Part shown: in pieces, positions 33,694 through 42,658 of the stretch
Numbering within the stretch: the first letter of the stretch is position 1
Layout of the letters: every line of letters starts with the position of its first letter
Assembly (NCBI GenBank): GCA_963728365.1
Contig: CAVSJI010000002.1
Coordinates: 145,721 to 209,720 of the forward strand
Reading direction: 5' to 3'
Origin: VRUE01 sp963728365
Lineage (GTDB): Bacteria > Actinomycetota > Thermoleophilia > Solirubrobacterales > 70-9
DNA: 64,000 nt
Notes under the pieces: model-generated
Seen by the model: only the letters and a program-made list of their open reading frames with translations
Told to the model about the DNA's origin: nothing
The model's database searches: none
Translations under genes and position numbers: made by a program

Positions 33694-34692
33694 ATGGGAA
33701 ACGTGAATCTGGCGATCGTCGTCGAGGGTTTGGAGCGGGCGTTCGGCGAGGTGCTCGCCGTGCGCGGTGTCGACCTGCAGGTCGCCGAGGGCGAGATCTA
33801 CGGCTTCCTCGGTCCGAACGGCGCCGGCAAGACGACCACCGTCCGCATGCTGACCACGCTGCTGCTGCCGACCGGCGGGCGGGCCACGGTCGCCGGCCAC
33901 GACGTCGTGCGCGAGGCGCGCTCGGTGCGCGCCTCGATCGGAGTCGCCCTGCAGGAGGCGGCGCTCGACCCGCTGATGACCGGCCGCGAGCTGATCCGCC
34001 TGCAGGCGACGCTGCAGGGCCTGCCCAGCCGCGACGGCCGCCGCCGCGCCGATGCGCTGCTCGAGCGGGTTGGGCTCGAGGGCGCCGCCGAGCGCCGGGT
34101 CGGGACCTACTCGGGCGGCATGCAGCGCCGCCTCGACCTGGCCGCGGCGCTGGTCCACGAACCGCGCGTGCTCTTCCTCGACGAGCCGACCACCGGCCTG
34201 GACCCGGTCAGCCGCAAGACGATCTGGGAGGAGGTGCGGGCACTCAACGACGACGGCACCACCGTCTTCCTCACCACGCAGTACCTCGAGGAGGCCGACC
34301 AGCTCGCCGACAACGTCGGGATCATCGACCAGGGCACGATCGTCGCGGAGGGCACCCCGGAGGCGCTCAAGGCGGAGATCGGCCACCCGCACGTGCAGCT
34401 GCAGCTGGCCGAGGGCTCGGTCGCCGCTGCCGAGGAAGCCTGCGCGGCGATCGGCAAGCTGCTGCCGCCGCGCGACGCGCGCACCGTGCTGGTCGAGGTC
34501 GAGAACGGCTCGGCCGACATTCCGCGCATCGTGCGGGCCCTCGACGAGGCGGGAGTCGAGGTCGGCTCGCTGGAGCTGGCCCGCCCGACGCTCGACGACG
34601 TCTTCGTCGCCAAGACCGGCCACCACCTCGAGAAGGAAGAGGAGGCCGGCGGCGAGGGCGAGGGGGCCGAGCCGGAGCCGGTCGAGACGTGA
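33694..34692 (+). CDS. ABC exporter ATP-binding protein (DrrA-like)
   Basis: 332 aa from ATG (an in-frame start 48 bases upstream lacks family sequence). Walker A GPNGAGKTTT, signature YSGGMQRR, Walker B VLFLDEPTTGLDP, and TTQYLEEAD in the switch region with Gln where many ABC proteins have His, as in the drug-resistance DrrA group. The C-terminal DUF4162-type region (~residues 235-310) follows, then an acidic tail. It energises the two permeases that follow; its stop overlaps the first permease start. Confidence 0.93.
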   Translation: MGNVNLAIVVEGLERAFGEVLAVRGVDLQVAEGEIYGFLGPNGAGKTTTVRMLTTLLLPTGGRATVAGHDVVREARSVRASIGVALQEAALDPLMTGRELIRLQATLQGLPSRDGRRRADALLERVGLEGAAERRVGTYSGGMQRRLDLAAALVHEPRVLFLDEPTTGLDPVSRKTIWEEVRALNDDGTTVFLTTQYLEEADQLADNVGIIDQGTIVAEGTPEALKAEIGHPHVQLQLAEGSVAAAEEACAAIGKLLPPRDARTVLVEVENGSADIPRIVRALDEAGVEVGSLELARPTLDDVFVAKTGHHLEKEEEAGGEGEGAEPEPVET

Positions 34693-35474
34693 ACGAGATC
34701 GCGAAGACCGCTCGCGTGGTTCAAGCGCTCGGCATGCGCTCGATCCGCCAGACCTTCCGACGGCCGCAGCTGATGGCCCCGATCCTCGTCTTCCCGACCC
34801 TGCTGCTGGCGATCCAGACCGGCGGCGCCGGCGGCGCGATCGATCTGCCCGGCTTCCCGCCCGTGCAGGGCTTCCTCCAGTTCATGCTCGCCGGGGCGAT
34901 GATGCAGTCGCTGATGCTGGCCGGCAACAGCGGCGGCATCGCCCTGGCGGTCGACATCGAGATGGGCTTCACCGACCGGCTCTTCGCGGCGCCGATCCCG
35001 CGCTACGCGATCGTCCTCGGTCGGCTCGCGGGGACCGCGGCCCTCGGCCTCTTCGCGGCGGTCTGGTTCCTGGCGATCGGCCTGATCTTCGGTGCCGAGC
35101 TGCACAGCGGCGTCGCCGCGGTGCTGATCGCGATCGTCCTGGTCACGGCGACGGCGATGGCGGTCGGCGGGATCGGCGCCGCGATCGCCCTGCGCACCGG
35201 CAGCGCCAGCGTCGTCCAGGGGCTCTTCCCGCTGGTCCTGGTCGTCCTCTTCCTCTCCTCGGCCTTCTTCCCCAACGACCTGATGATCCAGCCGGCGAAG
35301 GCGATTGCCGAATACAACCCGCTGAGCTTCGTCGTCGAAGGGATTCGCGACCCGATCGTCTCCTCGGTCGACGCCGGCACCGAGCTCGAAGCGGTGCTGG
35401 CGGTGCTCGGCATCGCCGCGCTGAGCCTCGTGCTCAGTTCCCGCGCCCTGCGACACCGTCTGCGGGTCGGCTGA
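34689..35474 (+). CDS. ABC-2 type exporter permease
   Basis: 261 aa starting in a GTGA overlap with the ATPase gene. Six membrane helices, with ABC-2 features IEMGFTDRLFAAPIPRYA between helices two and three and SSAFFPNDLMI...IAEYNPLSFVVEGIR near the C-terminus. It forms a membrane half of a DrrAB-like exporter for a hydrophobic compound or lipid. Its stop overlaps the next permease (TGATG). Confidence 0.92.
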   Translation: MNEIAKTARVVQALGMRSIRQTFRRPQLMAPILVFPTLLLAIQTGGAGGAIDLPGFPPVQGFLQFMLAGAMMQSLMLAGNSGGIALAVDIEMGFTDRLFAAPIPRYAIVLGRLAGTAALGLFAAVWFLAIGLIFGAELHSGVAAVLIAIVLVTATAMAVGGIGAAIALRTGSASVVQGLFPLVLVVLFLSSAFFPNDLMIQPAKAIAEYNPLSFVVEGIRDPIVSSVDAGTELEAVLAVLGIAALSLVLSSRALRHRLRVG

Positions 35475-36265
35475 TGGAGACCGCTGCCGCGCTCCCGGCC
35501 TGGCGCGCCAACCTGGCGACGATCGCGGCGCTGATCGCGCGCGCCCGCAACGAGCTGCTGCGCGTGCCGGGGGCGGCGATCCCCGGCGTGCTGGCGCCGA
35601 CGATCTTCTTCCTCGGGATCAACGGCGTCTTCGGCGCCCTCACCCACCTGCGCGGCTTCGACACCGGCGCCTACGAGAGCTTCGTCGTCCCGGTGAGCAT
35701 GCTGCAGGGAGCCGGCTTCACCGGCGCCGCGGCCGGGGTCAACCTGGCGCGCGACATGGAGCAGGGCTGGGTCGACCGGCTGCTGGTCTCCCCCGCGCCG
35801 CGCTGGGTGCTGCTCGCGGGCACGGTGCTGGCGGCGAGCGCCCGGGCGCTGATCCCGGCGACCTTCGTGCTGGCGATCGCCCTCGCGCTGGGCGCCGGCT
35901 GGCCGGGAATCGACGGTCTCCTGGTCGCCTACCTGATGGTCGCGGCGCTGGCCGCGGTCGCCGCCTGCTGGGGCTCGGCCCTGGCGCTGCGCTTCAAGAG
36001 CCAGTCGGCGGCGCCGCTGATGCAGGCCGGGACGATGGCCGTGATCTTCACCACCACCGCCTATGCCCCGCTGGCCCTGCTGCAACCGTGGATGCGCAGC
36101 GTCGCCGAAGCCAACCCCGTCACCCACGTGGTCGACGCCGCCCGCCAGGGCTTCCTCGGCGCCGTCACCTGGTCGGAAACCTGGCCGGGCGCGGTGGCCC
36201 TTCTAGGCCTCCTAGTGATTCTGGGTGCCTGGGCCCTGCGAGAAATGCGCCGCACCGCCCGCTGA
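35474..36265 (+). CDS. ABC-2 type exporter permease (second)
   Basis: 263 aa. Same architecture as the preceding gene: ARDMEQGWVDRLLVSPAPRW in the cytoplasmic loop and VAEANPVTHVVDAARQGFLG near the C-terminus, six helices. With one ATPase and two different permeases, the exporter is probably a heterodimer of membrane subunits. Convergent with infA, 17 bases apart. Confidence 0.92.
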   Translation: METAAALPAWRANLATIAALIARARNELLRVPGAAIPGVLAPTIFFLGINGVFGALTHLRGFDTGAYESFVVPVSMLQGAGFTGAAAGVNLARDMEQGWVDRLLVSPAPRWVLLAGTVLAASARALIPATFVLAIALALGAGWPGIDGLLVAYLMVAALAAVAACWGSALALRFKSQSAAPLMQAGTMAVIFTTTAYAPLALLQPWMRSVAEANPVTHVVDAARQGFLGAVTWSETWPGAVALLGLLVILGAWALREMRRTAR

Positions 36266-36282
36266 CCCAGGGCTGAGACGGC

Positions 36283-36501
36283 CTATTTGTAGCGGTAGGT
36301 GATCCGACCCCGATCGAGGTCGTAGGGAGACAACTCGATCTTCACGCGGTCGCCTGGGAGGATGCGGATGTAGTGGCGGCGCATCTTGCCCGAGATGTGG
36401 CCGAGCACGTCGTGGCCGTTGTCGAGCTTGACGCGGAACATCGTGTTGGGGAGGGCCTCGGTGATCTCGCCCTCCATCTCGATCTTCTCCTCTTTCCCCA
36501 T
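36283..36501 (-). CDS. infA: Translation initiation factor IF-1
   Basis: 72 aa, the universal length. MGKEEKIEMEGEITEALPN, MFRVKLDNGH, GHISGKMRRHYIRILPGDRV and the C-terminal DRGRITYRYK are diagnostic of this OB-fold protein that binds the ribosomal A site. It is not followed by rpmJ-rpsM-rpsK as usual in actinobacteria; instead it is convergent with the ABC exporter and 36 bases downstream of the nucleotidyltransferase gene. Confidence 0.98.
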   Translation of the reverse strand: MGKEEKIEMEGEITEALPNTMFRVKLDNGHDVLGHISGKMRRHYIRILPGDRVKIELSPYDLDRGRITYRYK

Positions 36502-36537
36502 GCGGCGGGGAGCGTACCGGACCGCCTTCGGCTCGGC

Positions 36538-37965
36538 TCAGCCGCGCAGGGCGCGGGCGCGGGCAACCGCCTCGTCCCGCGTCGAGATCTCCCCCGCGTA
36601 CTGCGCCGTCTCGAGCTCCGCGAGCAGCTCGCCGATCTCGGGGCCCTCCTCGACTCCCAGCTCGGCGGCGAGCTCGTCGCCGCGAACCAGGGGCCTCGGC
36701 GGGCCGTCGCGGCGCCAGTCGAGGGCGGCGCCGATCATCTGCCGGGCGAGGTCGAGGTGCGCCGCGATCGCCTCCTCGGTGGCGAACGGCCCCGAGCCGC
36801 GCGCCGAGAGCCGGTCGGCGACCGTCAACAACGTCACGTCGACGGCAACCGGTTCGGTGGCACGCAGGTATTCGTGCACGCGGCGGGGCGGCAGCGGCGC
36901 CTCGTGGACGAGGAAGCCGAGCCGCAGGTGATGCAGGGTGATGTCTTGAAGGTGGCGAGTTAGCGCGCGGCTGGCGCGCAGGCGTTCGCAGAGGCCGGCG
37001 ATGATCGGCCCGCCGTCGCGATCGTGGCCGACGAAGGTGACGAACCCGTCCTGCTCGGAGCGGGTCGCCGGCTTGCCGATGTCATGGACGAGGGCGCCGA
37101 AGCGCAGCGCCGTGCCGCGGCTGATCTCGTCGGCGAGCGGCTCGGCGAGCAGCGCCTCGACCTCCGCCGCCCGCTCGCCGGCGAAGCGCCCCAGGTCGGC
37201 CTCGACCTCGAGCGTGCGCTCGAGCACAGCCAGGGTGTGGCCAAGCACGTCGAGGTGATGGTTGGGCCCCTGCTCGACGCCGCGCAGCGCCTCGATCTCG
37301 GGCAGGACGACGGCGGTCAGGCCGAGCTCGTCGAGCAGCGCCATGCCGCGCAGCGGGTCGGGGCCGCCAAGCAGCTGGCGCAGCTCGAGCAGCTGGCGCT
37401 CGCCGGCGGCCTCGCCGGCATGCGGCGCTTCGCGGCGCGCCAGGGCGGCGGTCCCCGGGTCGAGCTCGAGCGAGAGCCCGGCGGCGAAGCGCGCGGCGCG
37501 CAGCAAGCGCAGGCGATCGGCGGCGAAGCTGCGCTCGCTGACGGCGCGCAGCACTCGCCGCTCGAGGTCCCCCAGCCCGTCGTGGGGGTCGAGCGGCTCC
37601 GTGCCGCCCAGCGGCACCGCAACGGCGCCGATCGTGAAGTCGCGCTCGCCGAGGTCGGCCTCGATCGTCTCGCCGCGCAGCGCGGTCAGGTCGATCTGCC
37701 AGGTTCCGTCCGCGGCGACCACCCGCCAGGTCTCGAACTCGGCCGAGAGCTCGAAGGAGTGCCCGCGCCCCTCGCGGGCGATCGTCTTGGCGACCCCGGC
37801 CACGTCGCCCGCCACCGCGAGATCGAGGTCTGTGACATCGCGCCCCAACGCCGCGTCGCGCACCGCGCCCCCGGCAATCCAAACGCCCTCGGGCGCCTCC
37901 CCCAGCGCCCGCCGCGCCAACCGGACGAGGGGCGCAGCCGCGAGCCGCTCGGCAACGGCGCTCAT
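36538..37965 (-). CDS. CCA tRNA nucleotidyltransferase / poly(A) polymerase family with HD domain
   Basis: 475 aa. The head domain has WIAGGAVRDAALGRDVTDLDLAV (GG.VRD...D.D, metal-binding Asp pair) and FTIGAVAV, DPHDGLGDLERR, DRLRLLRAARFAA. An HD phosphohydrolase domain follows with FGALVHDIGKP. Such proteins add CCA to tRNA 3' ends or poly(A) to RNA. CCA addition is the likelier role because the tRNA-Pro gene in this window lacks encoded CCA. It follows alr with a palindrome between them. Confidence 0.88.
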   Translation of the reverse strand: MSAVAERLAAAPLVRLARRALGEAPEGVWIAGGAVRDAALGRDVTDLDLAVAGDVAGVAKTIAREGRGHSFELSAEFETWRVVAADGTWQIDLTALRGETIEADLGERDFTIGAVAVPLGGTEPLDPHDGLGDLERRVLRAVSERSFAADRLRLLRAARFAAGLSLELDPGTAALARREAPHAGEAAGERQLLELRQLLGGPDPLRGMALLDELGLTAVVLPEIEALRGVEQGPNHHLDVLGHTLAVLERTLEVEADLGRFAGERAAEVEALLAEPLADEISRGTALRFGALVHDIGKPATRSEQDGFVTFVGHDRDGGPIIAGLCERLRASRALTRHLQDITLHHLRLGFLVHEAPLPPRRVHEYLRATEPVAVDVTLLTVADRLSARGSGPFATEEAIAAHLDLARQMIGAALDWRRDGPPRPLVRGDELAAELGVEEGPEIGELLAELETAQYAGEISTRDEAVARARALRG

Positions 37966-37974
37966 TGGAGGGCC

Positions 37975-38021
37975 TTCCGCTGCGCCTTATCCACGCATCG
38001 AGGGGCAAAGGCGCACCGGAA
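37975..38021. repeat. Palindrome D: 14-bp arms, 19-nt loop
   Basis: Arms TTCCGCTGCGCCTT and AAGGCGCACCGGAA (one mismatch) with a 19-base loop, between alr and the nucleotidyltransferase start. Its 3' arm is identical to an arm of palindrome E inside tldE (56584-56630), which has the same loop length, so they belong to one repeat family. Confidence 0.82.
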
Positions 38022-38023
38022 CC

Positions 38024-39127
38024 TCATGGTTGGCGGGGGACCCGGGCTGAGATGCCGCAGGTGATCTCGTAGTTGATCGTGCCGAGGCGGACGGCGAGCT
38101 CCTCGGCGCGGATCGCCTCCTCGCCCTGGGCCCCGATCAAGACGGCTTCGTCGCCCGGTTCGACATCCGTCCGCGGTCCCAAGTCGACGGTGAGGTTGTC
38201 CATCGAGACGGTGCCGACCAACGGGCGGCGCCGGCCGCGGATCAGCACCTCGGCGTTGTTGGAGAGGCCGCGGCGAACCCCGTCGCCGTAGCCGAGCGGC
38301 AGCACGCCTACCCATGTGTCCGTCGGCGCCCGCCAGGTTCGGCCATAGCCGGCGCTCTCACCGACGGCGAAGCGCTTCAGATCGGCGACGTAGGAGCGCA
38401 GCGACAGGGCCGGCGCCAGGCCGCGCTCGGCCGGATCGCCCTGGAACGGGTCGAGGCCGTAGACGGCCACGCCGCAGCGTGCCATGTCGAAGTGCGAGCG
38501 GCAGTCGCGGAAGACGGCGGCGCTGTTGGCCGCGTGGACGACGGCGCCGGGGAACTCGGCCCTGACCGCCCCAGCCACCTCCTCGAAGCGGCCCAGCTGC
38601 CGCCCGAAATAATCGGATTCCGGTTCGTCCGCGGTGGCGAAGTGGGTCCAGACTCCGGCTGGCTCCAGGGCCGGGTCCTCCGCGCAGGCCCGCGCCAACG
38701 CCAGCACCTCGCTCGGGTCGGGGTTGCCCAGCCGGCCCATGCCGCTGTCGTGCTTGACGTGGACGCGGACCGGCCTCCCTTGGGCCCGGCCGCGGGCGGC
38801 CGCGAGCTGCCGGAAGCCCTCGCGCCACACGGCGACCTCGGACCCGGCGGCGAGCGCGGCGTCGAGATCGGCGGGCGTCAGCGCGCCCATCGTCAGCAGC
38901 GGGACCTGCGGAAAGCGCCTGCCGATCAGCGTCGCCTCGGCGCCGGTCGCGACGGCCAGCCGCGTCGCGCCGCCGGCCAGCGCCGCGTCCGCGCAGGCAT
39001 CGGCGCCGTGGCCGTAGCCGTCGGCCTTGACCACCGCGCAGAGCTCGGCGTCGCCCAGCTCGGCCTTCAGCCGGGCGCAGTTGCGCTCGACGGCGCCGCG
39101 ATCGATCCGGGCGACTGCCCGCTCCAT
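38024..39127 (-). CDS. alr: Alanine racemase
   Basis: 367 aa. PLP lysine in VVKADGYGHG, AVATGAEAT, HVKHDSGMGRLG, MARCGVAVYGLDP, GYGDGVRRGLSN and VSMDNLTVDLG cover the whole TIM-barrel plus beta-domain enzyme, which converts L- to D-alanine for peptidoglycan. It is part of the actinobacterial nnr-alr neighbourhood, here with a CBS protein gene between. Confidence 0.97.
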   Translation of the reverse strand: MERAVARIDRGAVERNCARLKAELGDAELCAVVKADGYGHGADACADAALAGGATRLAVATGAEATLIGRRFPQVPLLTMGALTPADLDAALAAGSEVAVWREGFRQLAAARGRAQGRPVRVHVKHDSGMGRLGNPDPSEVLALARACAEDPALEPAGVWTHFATADEPESDYFGRQLGRFEEVAGAVRAEFPGAVVHAANSAAVFRDCRSHFDMARCGVAVYGLDPFQGDPAERGLAPALSLRSYVADLKRFAVGESAGYGRTWRAPTDTWVGVLPLGYGDGVRRGLSNNAEVLIRGRRRPLVGTVSMDNLTVDLGPRTDVEPGDEAVLIGAQGEEAIRAEELAVRLGTINYEITCGISARVPRQP

Positions 39128-39130
39128 GGC

Positions 39131-39595
39131 TCAGCCGTTGGCGACGAGCGCGGCCAGCGCGTCGGCGCGGGTCACCATCCCGGCCAGGCGGCCCTCGCCG
39201 TCGACCACGGGCAGGTGGTTGTGGTGCTTCTCGGCGATCGTCCGCGCCACCGCCTCGGCGTCCGCGCCGGTCTCGACCGTCACCGGGTCGGCGGTCATCA
39301 GCTCCGAGACGCTGGCGGCGAAGGCTTTGTCGAGGCGCTCCTCGAAGCCCTTCATCGAGCCGACGAAGACGATCCCGCCCATGATGTTCAGGTAGTGCGG
39401 CAGGTGCAGGTCGGCTTGCTCGTCGCCGAGGATCAGGTCGGACTCGCTGACGATCCCGATCACCTTGCGCTGTTCGTCGATCACCGGGATCGCCCCGAGG
39501 TCGGTCTTGGCGAGCAGCTCGATCGCGGCGCGCGCGTCCGCGGCCGGCGATACGGCGGGCACGTCGGCGTCCATGATCTCGGCGGCGGTCTTCAT
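39131..39595 (-). CDS. CBS-domain protein
   Basis: 154 aa with two CBS motifs: MKTAAEIMDADVPAVSPAADA...AIPVIDEQRKVIGIVSESDLI and VSELMTADPVTVETGADAEAVA...HNHLPVVDGEGRLAGMVTRADAL. The insert between (LHLPHYLNIMGGIVFVGSMKGFEERLDKAF) is typical of a subgroup found in many bacteria. It likely senses adenine nucleotides. Four bases separate it from alr and 11 from nnr, so it is cotranscribed with them. Confidence 0.92.
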   Translation of the reverse strand: MKTAAEIMDADVPAVSPAADARAAIELLAKTDLGAIPVIDEQRKVIGIVSESDLILGDEQADLHLPHYLNIMGGIVFVGSMKGFEERLDKAFAASVSELMTADPVTVETGADAEAVARTIAEKHHNHLPVVDGEGRLAGMVTRADALAALVANG

Positions 39596-39605
39596 CGGCG
39601 CCAGG

Positions 39606-41075
39606 TTATTCGACGGAGATCGCCGGAACCATGCCGGCGGGGATCGAGTCGATCACGTCGCCGGCGATCACCGACTCGGCGGCGCCGATCCGGGCGGCGG
39701 CGTCGCGGCCGGCGCGGGCGTGGGCGACGACCGCCGCGCAGGCCGCGGCAAACGGCTCGAGGCCGCGGGCGAGCATCGCCGCGACCATCCCCGAGAGCAC
39801 GTCGCCGGTGCCGGCAGTCGCCAGGGCCGGCGCGGAGAGCACGTTGACGGCGACCCGCTCGCCGTCGGTGACGATCGTGTCGTCGCCCTTGAGCACGACG
39901 ACGGCGCCCGCAGCCCGGGCCGCCTCGCGGGCGGCGGCGAGCCGCTGCGCCGAGATCTCATCGGAGGAGCGGCCGAGCAGGCGCCCGAGCTCGCCGGCGT
40001 GCGGCGTGAGGATCGTCGGCGCAGCGCGTCCAGCGAGGGAGCTGAGCTTGTCGGCGAAGGCGTTGAGGCCGTCGGCGTCGATCGCCAGCGGGCACTCGAT
40101 CGCCTCGGCGGCTTCGCGCGCCAGCTCGACCGTGGCAGGGTCGCGTCCCATCCCCGGTCCGAGCACCCCCGCCGCCGCCCGCTCGAAGCTGCGCAGCAGC
40201 GTCTTCAGGCCGGCGGGCGCCAAGCAGCCGTCGCCGCCCGGGCAGCCGACGGACATCACCTCCGGTTGGCCAGCCTCGAAGACCAGCTCGAGGTCGGCGG
40301 GCACGACGACGGTCGCGTAGCCCGCCCCGGCCCGGATCGCCGCCCGTGAGCACATCTGCACCGCGCCGGTAAGCCCGCGCGAGCCGCCGGCGACCGTCAC
40401 CTGGCCGGAGCTGAACTTGGTCGAGCGCGGCCCGCGGCGCGGGGCGAGGGAGAGGACGGAGGCCTCGATCTCCCCCGCTACCGGCTCTCCCGGGGGCCCG
40501 CTCGGGATCCCGATCGGGACGACCCGCAGCTCGCCCGTGTGCCACTTGCCCGGCGCGACCCGATGCCCGAGCTTCCCGGCGTGGAAGCTGACCGTCAGAT
40601 CCGCCTCGACCGCGGCGCCCGCGATCTCACCGGTCGAGGCGTCGACCCCCGAGGCGATGTCGCAGGCGAGGACCGGCGCCCCGCAGCGGTTGATTGCCTC
40701 GACCGCCGCCGCGGCCGGCTCGCGCGGCGCGCCCGAGAACCCGGTGCCGAAGATCGCATCGACGACCGCGCCCGAACCGTCCAGCCAGGCATCGAAGCCA
40801 CCCTCCGGGACTTCCGCGAAGAGCTCCAGCACGTCGACCTCGAACCCCATGCCGCGCAGATGCCGAGCCGCCACCAGCCCGTCCCCCCCGTTGTTGCCCT
40901 TGCCGCAGAGGATCCGCACTGGCCCCTGCGGCGCCAGCCCCGCGACCGCCTCGGCCAGCGCCGTCCCCGCCGCCTCCATCAGCTGCTCGCCCGGCACCCC
41001 CCGCTCCTCGATCGCCCAGCGGTCGACGGCCCGGATTCCGTCGGCATCGTAGAGCGGTGTGAGCCAGGGCTCCAT
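39606..41075 (-). CDS. nnr: Bifunctional NAD(P)H-hydrate epimerase / ADP-dependent dehydratase
   Basis: 489 aa fusion of two repair enzymes. N-terminal YjeF_N domain (epimerase): GNNGGDGLVAARHLRG and ACDIASGVDASTG. C-terminal carbohydrate-kinase-like domain (dehydratase): GPGMGRDP, LTPHAGELGRLLG, LKGDDTIVTDG and TAGTGDVLSGMVAAML. Together they repair hydrated NADH and NADPH. Normal length for the fused form. Upstream lies the Fic gene three bases away. Confidence 0.95.
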   Translation of the reverse strand: MEPWLTPLYDADGIRAVDRWAIEERGVPGEQLMEAAGTALAEAVAGLAPQGPVRILCGKGNNGGDGLVAARHLRGMGFEVDVLELFAEVPEGGFDAWLDGSGAVVDAIFGTGFSGAPREPAAAAVEAINRCGAPVLACDIASGVDASTGEIAGAAVEADLTVSFHAGKLGHRVAPGKWHTGELRVVPIGIPSGPPGEPVAGEIEASVLSLAPRRGPRSTKFSSGQVTVAGGSRGLTGAVQMCSRAAIRAGAGYATVVVPADLELVFEAGQPEVMSVGCPGGDGCLAPAGLKTLLRSFERAAAGVLGPGMGRDPATVELAREAAEAIECPLAIDADGLNAFADKLSSLAGRAAPTILTPHAGELGRLLGRSSDEISAQRLAAAREAARAAGAVVVLKGDDTIVTDGERVAVNVLSAPALATAGTGDVLSGMVAAMLARGLEPFAAACAAVVAHARAGRDAAARIGAAESVIAGDVIDSIPAGMVPAISVE

Positions 41076-41077
41076 GG

Positions 41078-42220
41078 TCAGTCGAAAAGCGCGCCGGCGT
41101 CTATGGGCACTCGCTCAGCCCTCGCACGTTTGCGGATCTCCACCAGAGGCTCCGCCGCCACGTAGTAGGCCCCACGCTTGGACCCCTGCTTGTCGACAAG
41201 CCCCGCTCGAACCATGGCCTGCAGATCGTTGGTTGCGACCTGATTGGAGATCTGTTCCAACTCTGCCAGTTCCACTCCCTTTCGGTGCGAAGAGTTACGG
41301 ATATGAAGCCCGATAGCGGCGTCGAACAGGCTGCTGACAGCACGTTCCGGAAGGCCTCGATCGGCCCGCATGTCATCCACGGCAGCCCAGATGTCCTCCG
41401 ACTCCCGTGCCCGCCTCAACACACTCATTGCCTGGATGTAGTGGGCGCAAAGGCAAAAGTGCACCCAGGGCCGGGCGTCGCCATTTGGTCGCCATACACC
41501 TCCCCCGGCCCTGGAAAGGATGTCGTAATAGGCCTGGGTGTTAGCTCCAAGGTACTCCTCGATGCTCATCCACTCGGGGGAGAGGATCTGGTCCCTGGCG
41601 AGGACAAGCGTTTGCAGGCACCGCGCCATCCTGCCATTGCCGTCTCGAAATGGATGGACCATCGCCAGGTTCAAATGCGCCATCGCGCCCCTGACCATTG
41701 ATGGACAGTCGTCGTCGCCCTTCAGCTGGGCGATCAGCTCCTCGATCAAAGCCGGCACCTCCTCGCTCTCCGGGGCTTCGTACACCGTTTCGCCGGTCGC
41801 GTCGTTTCGGACCCAAATCGGACCCGGCCGCCAAAGACCAGGGCCGGCGTCAAGGGCGTATTCCGTCATCATGAAATGAAGGCTCCGGATCAGCCCAGAG
41901 GAATAATCGAAGTGCGGGTCGTTGGCGAGCTGTAGCACGTAGGTCATCGCGCGGCGATATCCGAGCACTGCAGCCCAGTCCTCCGCTCCAGCCTCGGCTG
42001 GCTCCTCTCCCTCGATAGCTGCCAGAGCGTCCTCTACCGACACGTTGAATCCCTCGATGCTGTTGGAACCACGGATTGCGCGAGCCCCGAGGACGCGCCG
42101 CAACGATCCCACCCATCGACGCGGCTCGGCAACGTAATAGCGAAGTTGGCGTCGAAGATCGCCAATCTTCTCCAGCGCGCGCACCTCCGGCTCTTGAATT
42201 TCGGGGGCCTCGTAGACCAT
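41078..42220 (-). CDS. Fic family protein, class II-like, with winged-helix C-terminus
   Basis: 380 aa from the ATG at MVYEAPEIQ (AGGAAAG upstream). The Fic core reads HPFRDGNGRMAR (H.F..GNGR), the catalytic loop for AMP transfer to Tyr/Thr. An N-terminal helix carries SNSIEG (52-57), matching the inhibitory [ST]xxxE[GN] motif whose Glu blocks the active site, so it should be autoinhibited. The C-terminal part (ELAELEQISNQVATNDLQAMVRAGLV) looks like a winged helix. The gene is less GC-rich than its neighbours and splits the usual acpS-nnr adjacency, suggesting insertion. Confidence 0.9.
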   Translation of the reverse strand: MVYEAPEIQEPEVRALEKIGDLRRQLRYYVAEPRRWVGSLRRVLGARAIRGSNSIEGFNVSVEDALAAIEGEEPAEAGAEDWAAVLGYRRAMTYVLQLANDPHFDYSSGLIRSLHFMMTEYALDAGPGLWRPGPIWVRNDATGETVYEAPESEEVPALIEELIAQLKGDDDCPSMVRGAMAHLNLAMVHPFRDGNGRMARCLQTLVLARDQILSPEWMSIEEYLGANTQAYYDILSRAGGGVWRPNGDARPWVHFCLCAHYIQAMSVLRRARESEDIWAAVDDMRADRGLPERAVSSLFDAAIGLHIRNSSHRKGVELAELEQISNQVATNDLQAMVRAGLVDKQGSKRGAYYVAAEPLVEIRKRARAERVPIDAGALFD

Positions 42221-42290
42221 TGTCCGGCTTTCCTTTGTTATTGGGAATGCTTCAGTCTTAGATAATGATCGTATCAAAGGAAAGGGTGAT

Positions 42291-42647
42291 TCAAACCATA
42301 TTTGTATATGCCACTGCCGCGGCATGCTCGCGCGAGTGAGTGAGCGAGACCTCGACGCGCCCGCCGTCGGCCGCTTCGGCAGCGCGCCCGCTGAGCCGCA
42401 CCGTGGGCGGCTCGCCGGGGACCACCTCGATCTCGCGCAGGCCAAAGCCGCTGCGCAGGCCGAGGGCCTTGACCACGGCCTCCTTGGCGGCGAAACGGGC
42501 GGCGAGGTGACGGCCCGGGCGGGCGCGGGCGGCGGCGTACTGGCGCTCGGCCGGGGTGAAGACGCGCTCTGCGAGGCGCGGGCGGCGCATCAGGGCGCGC
42601 TCCAGGCGGGCGATCTCGAGCAGGTCGATGCCGATGCCGGTGTTCAC
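42291..42647 (-). CDS. acpS: Holo-[acyl-carrier-protein] synthase
   Basis: 118 aa, normal. GIGIDLLEIARLE holds the metal-binding Asp, RFAAKEAVVKAL the Glu-Lys pair, and VSLTHSREHAAAVA the C-terminal strand. It transfers 4'-phosphopantetheine from CoA to acyl carrier protein. It starts 11 bases after the DUF3352 lipoprotein gene's stop and ends 70 bases before the Fic start. Confidence 0.96.
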   Translation of the reverse strand: MNTGIGIDLLEIARLERALMRRPRLAERVFTPAERQYAAARARPGRHLAARFAAKEAVVKALGLRSGFGLREIEVVPGEPPTVRLSGRAAEAADGGRVEVSLTHSREHAAAVAYTNMV

Positions 42648-42658
42648 CGGCCCTGAGG

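Noticed and set aside
33561..34626. Long minus-strand frame upstream of the secreted protein
   Set aside because: It is antisense to the ABC ATPase gene; the secreted protein's signal peptide begins just after the GTG at 33561.
34052..35473. Upstream part of a 737-codon frame ending in the second permease
   Set aside because: It is Arg/Ser/Pro-rich shadow of the ATPase and first permease; the permease begins at the ATG 35474.
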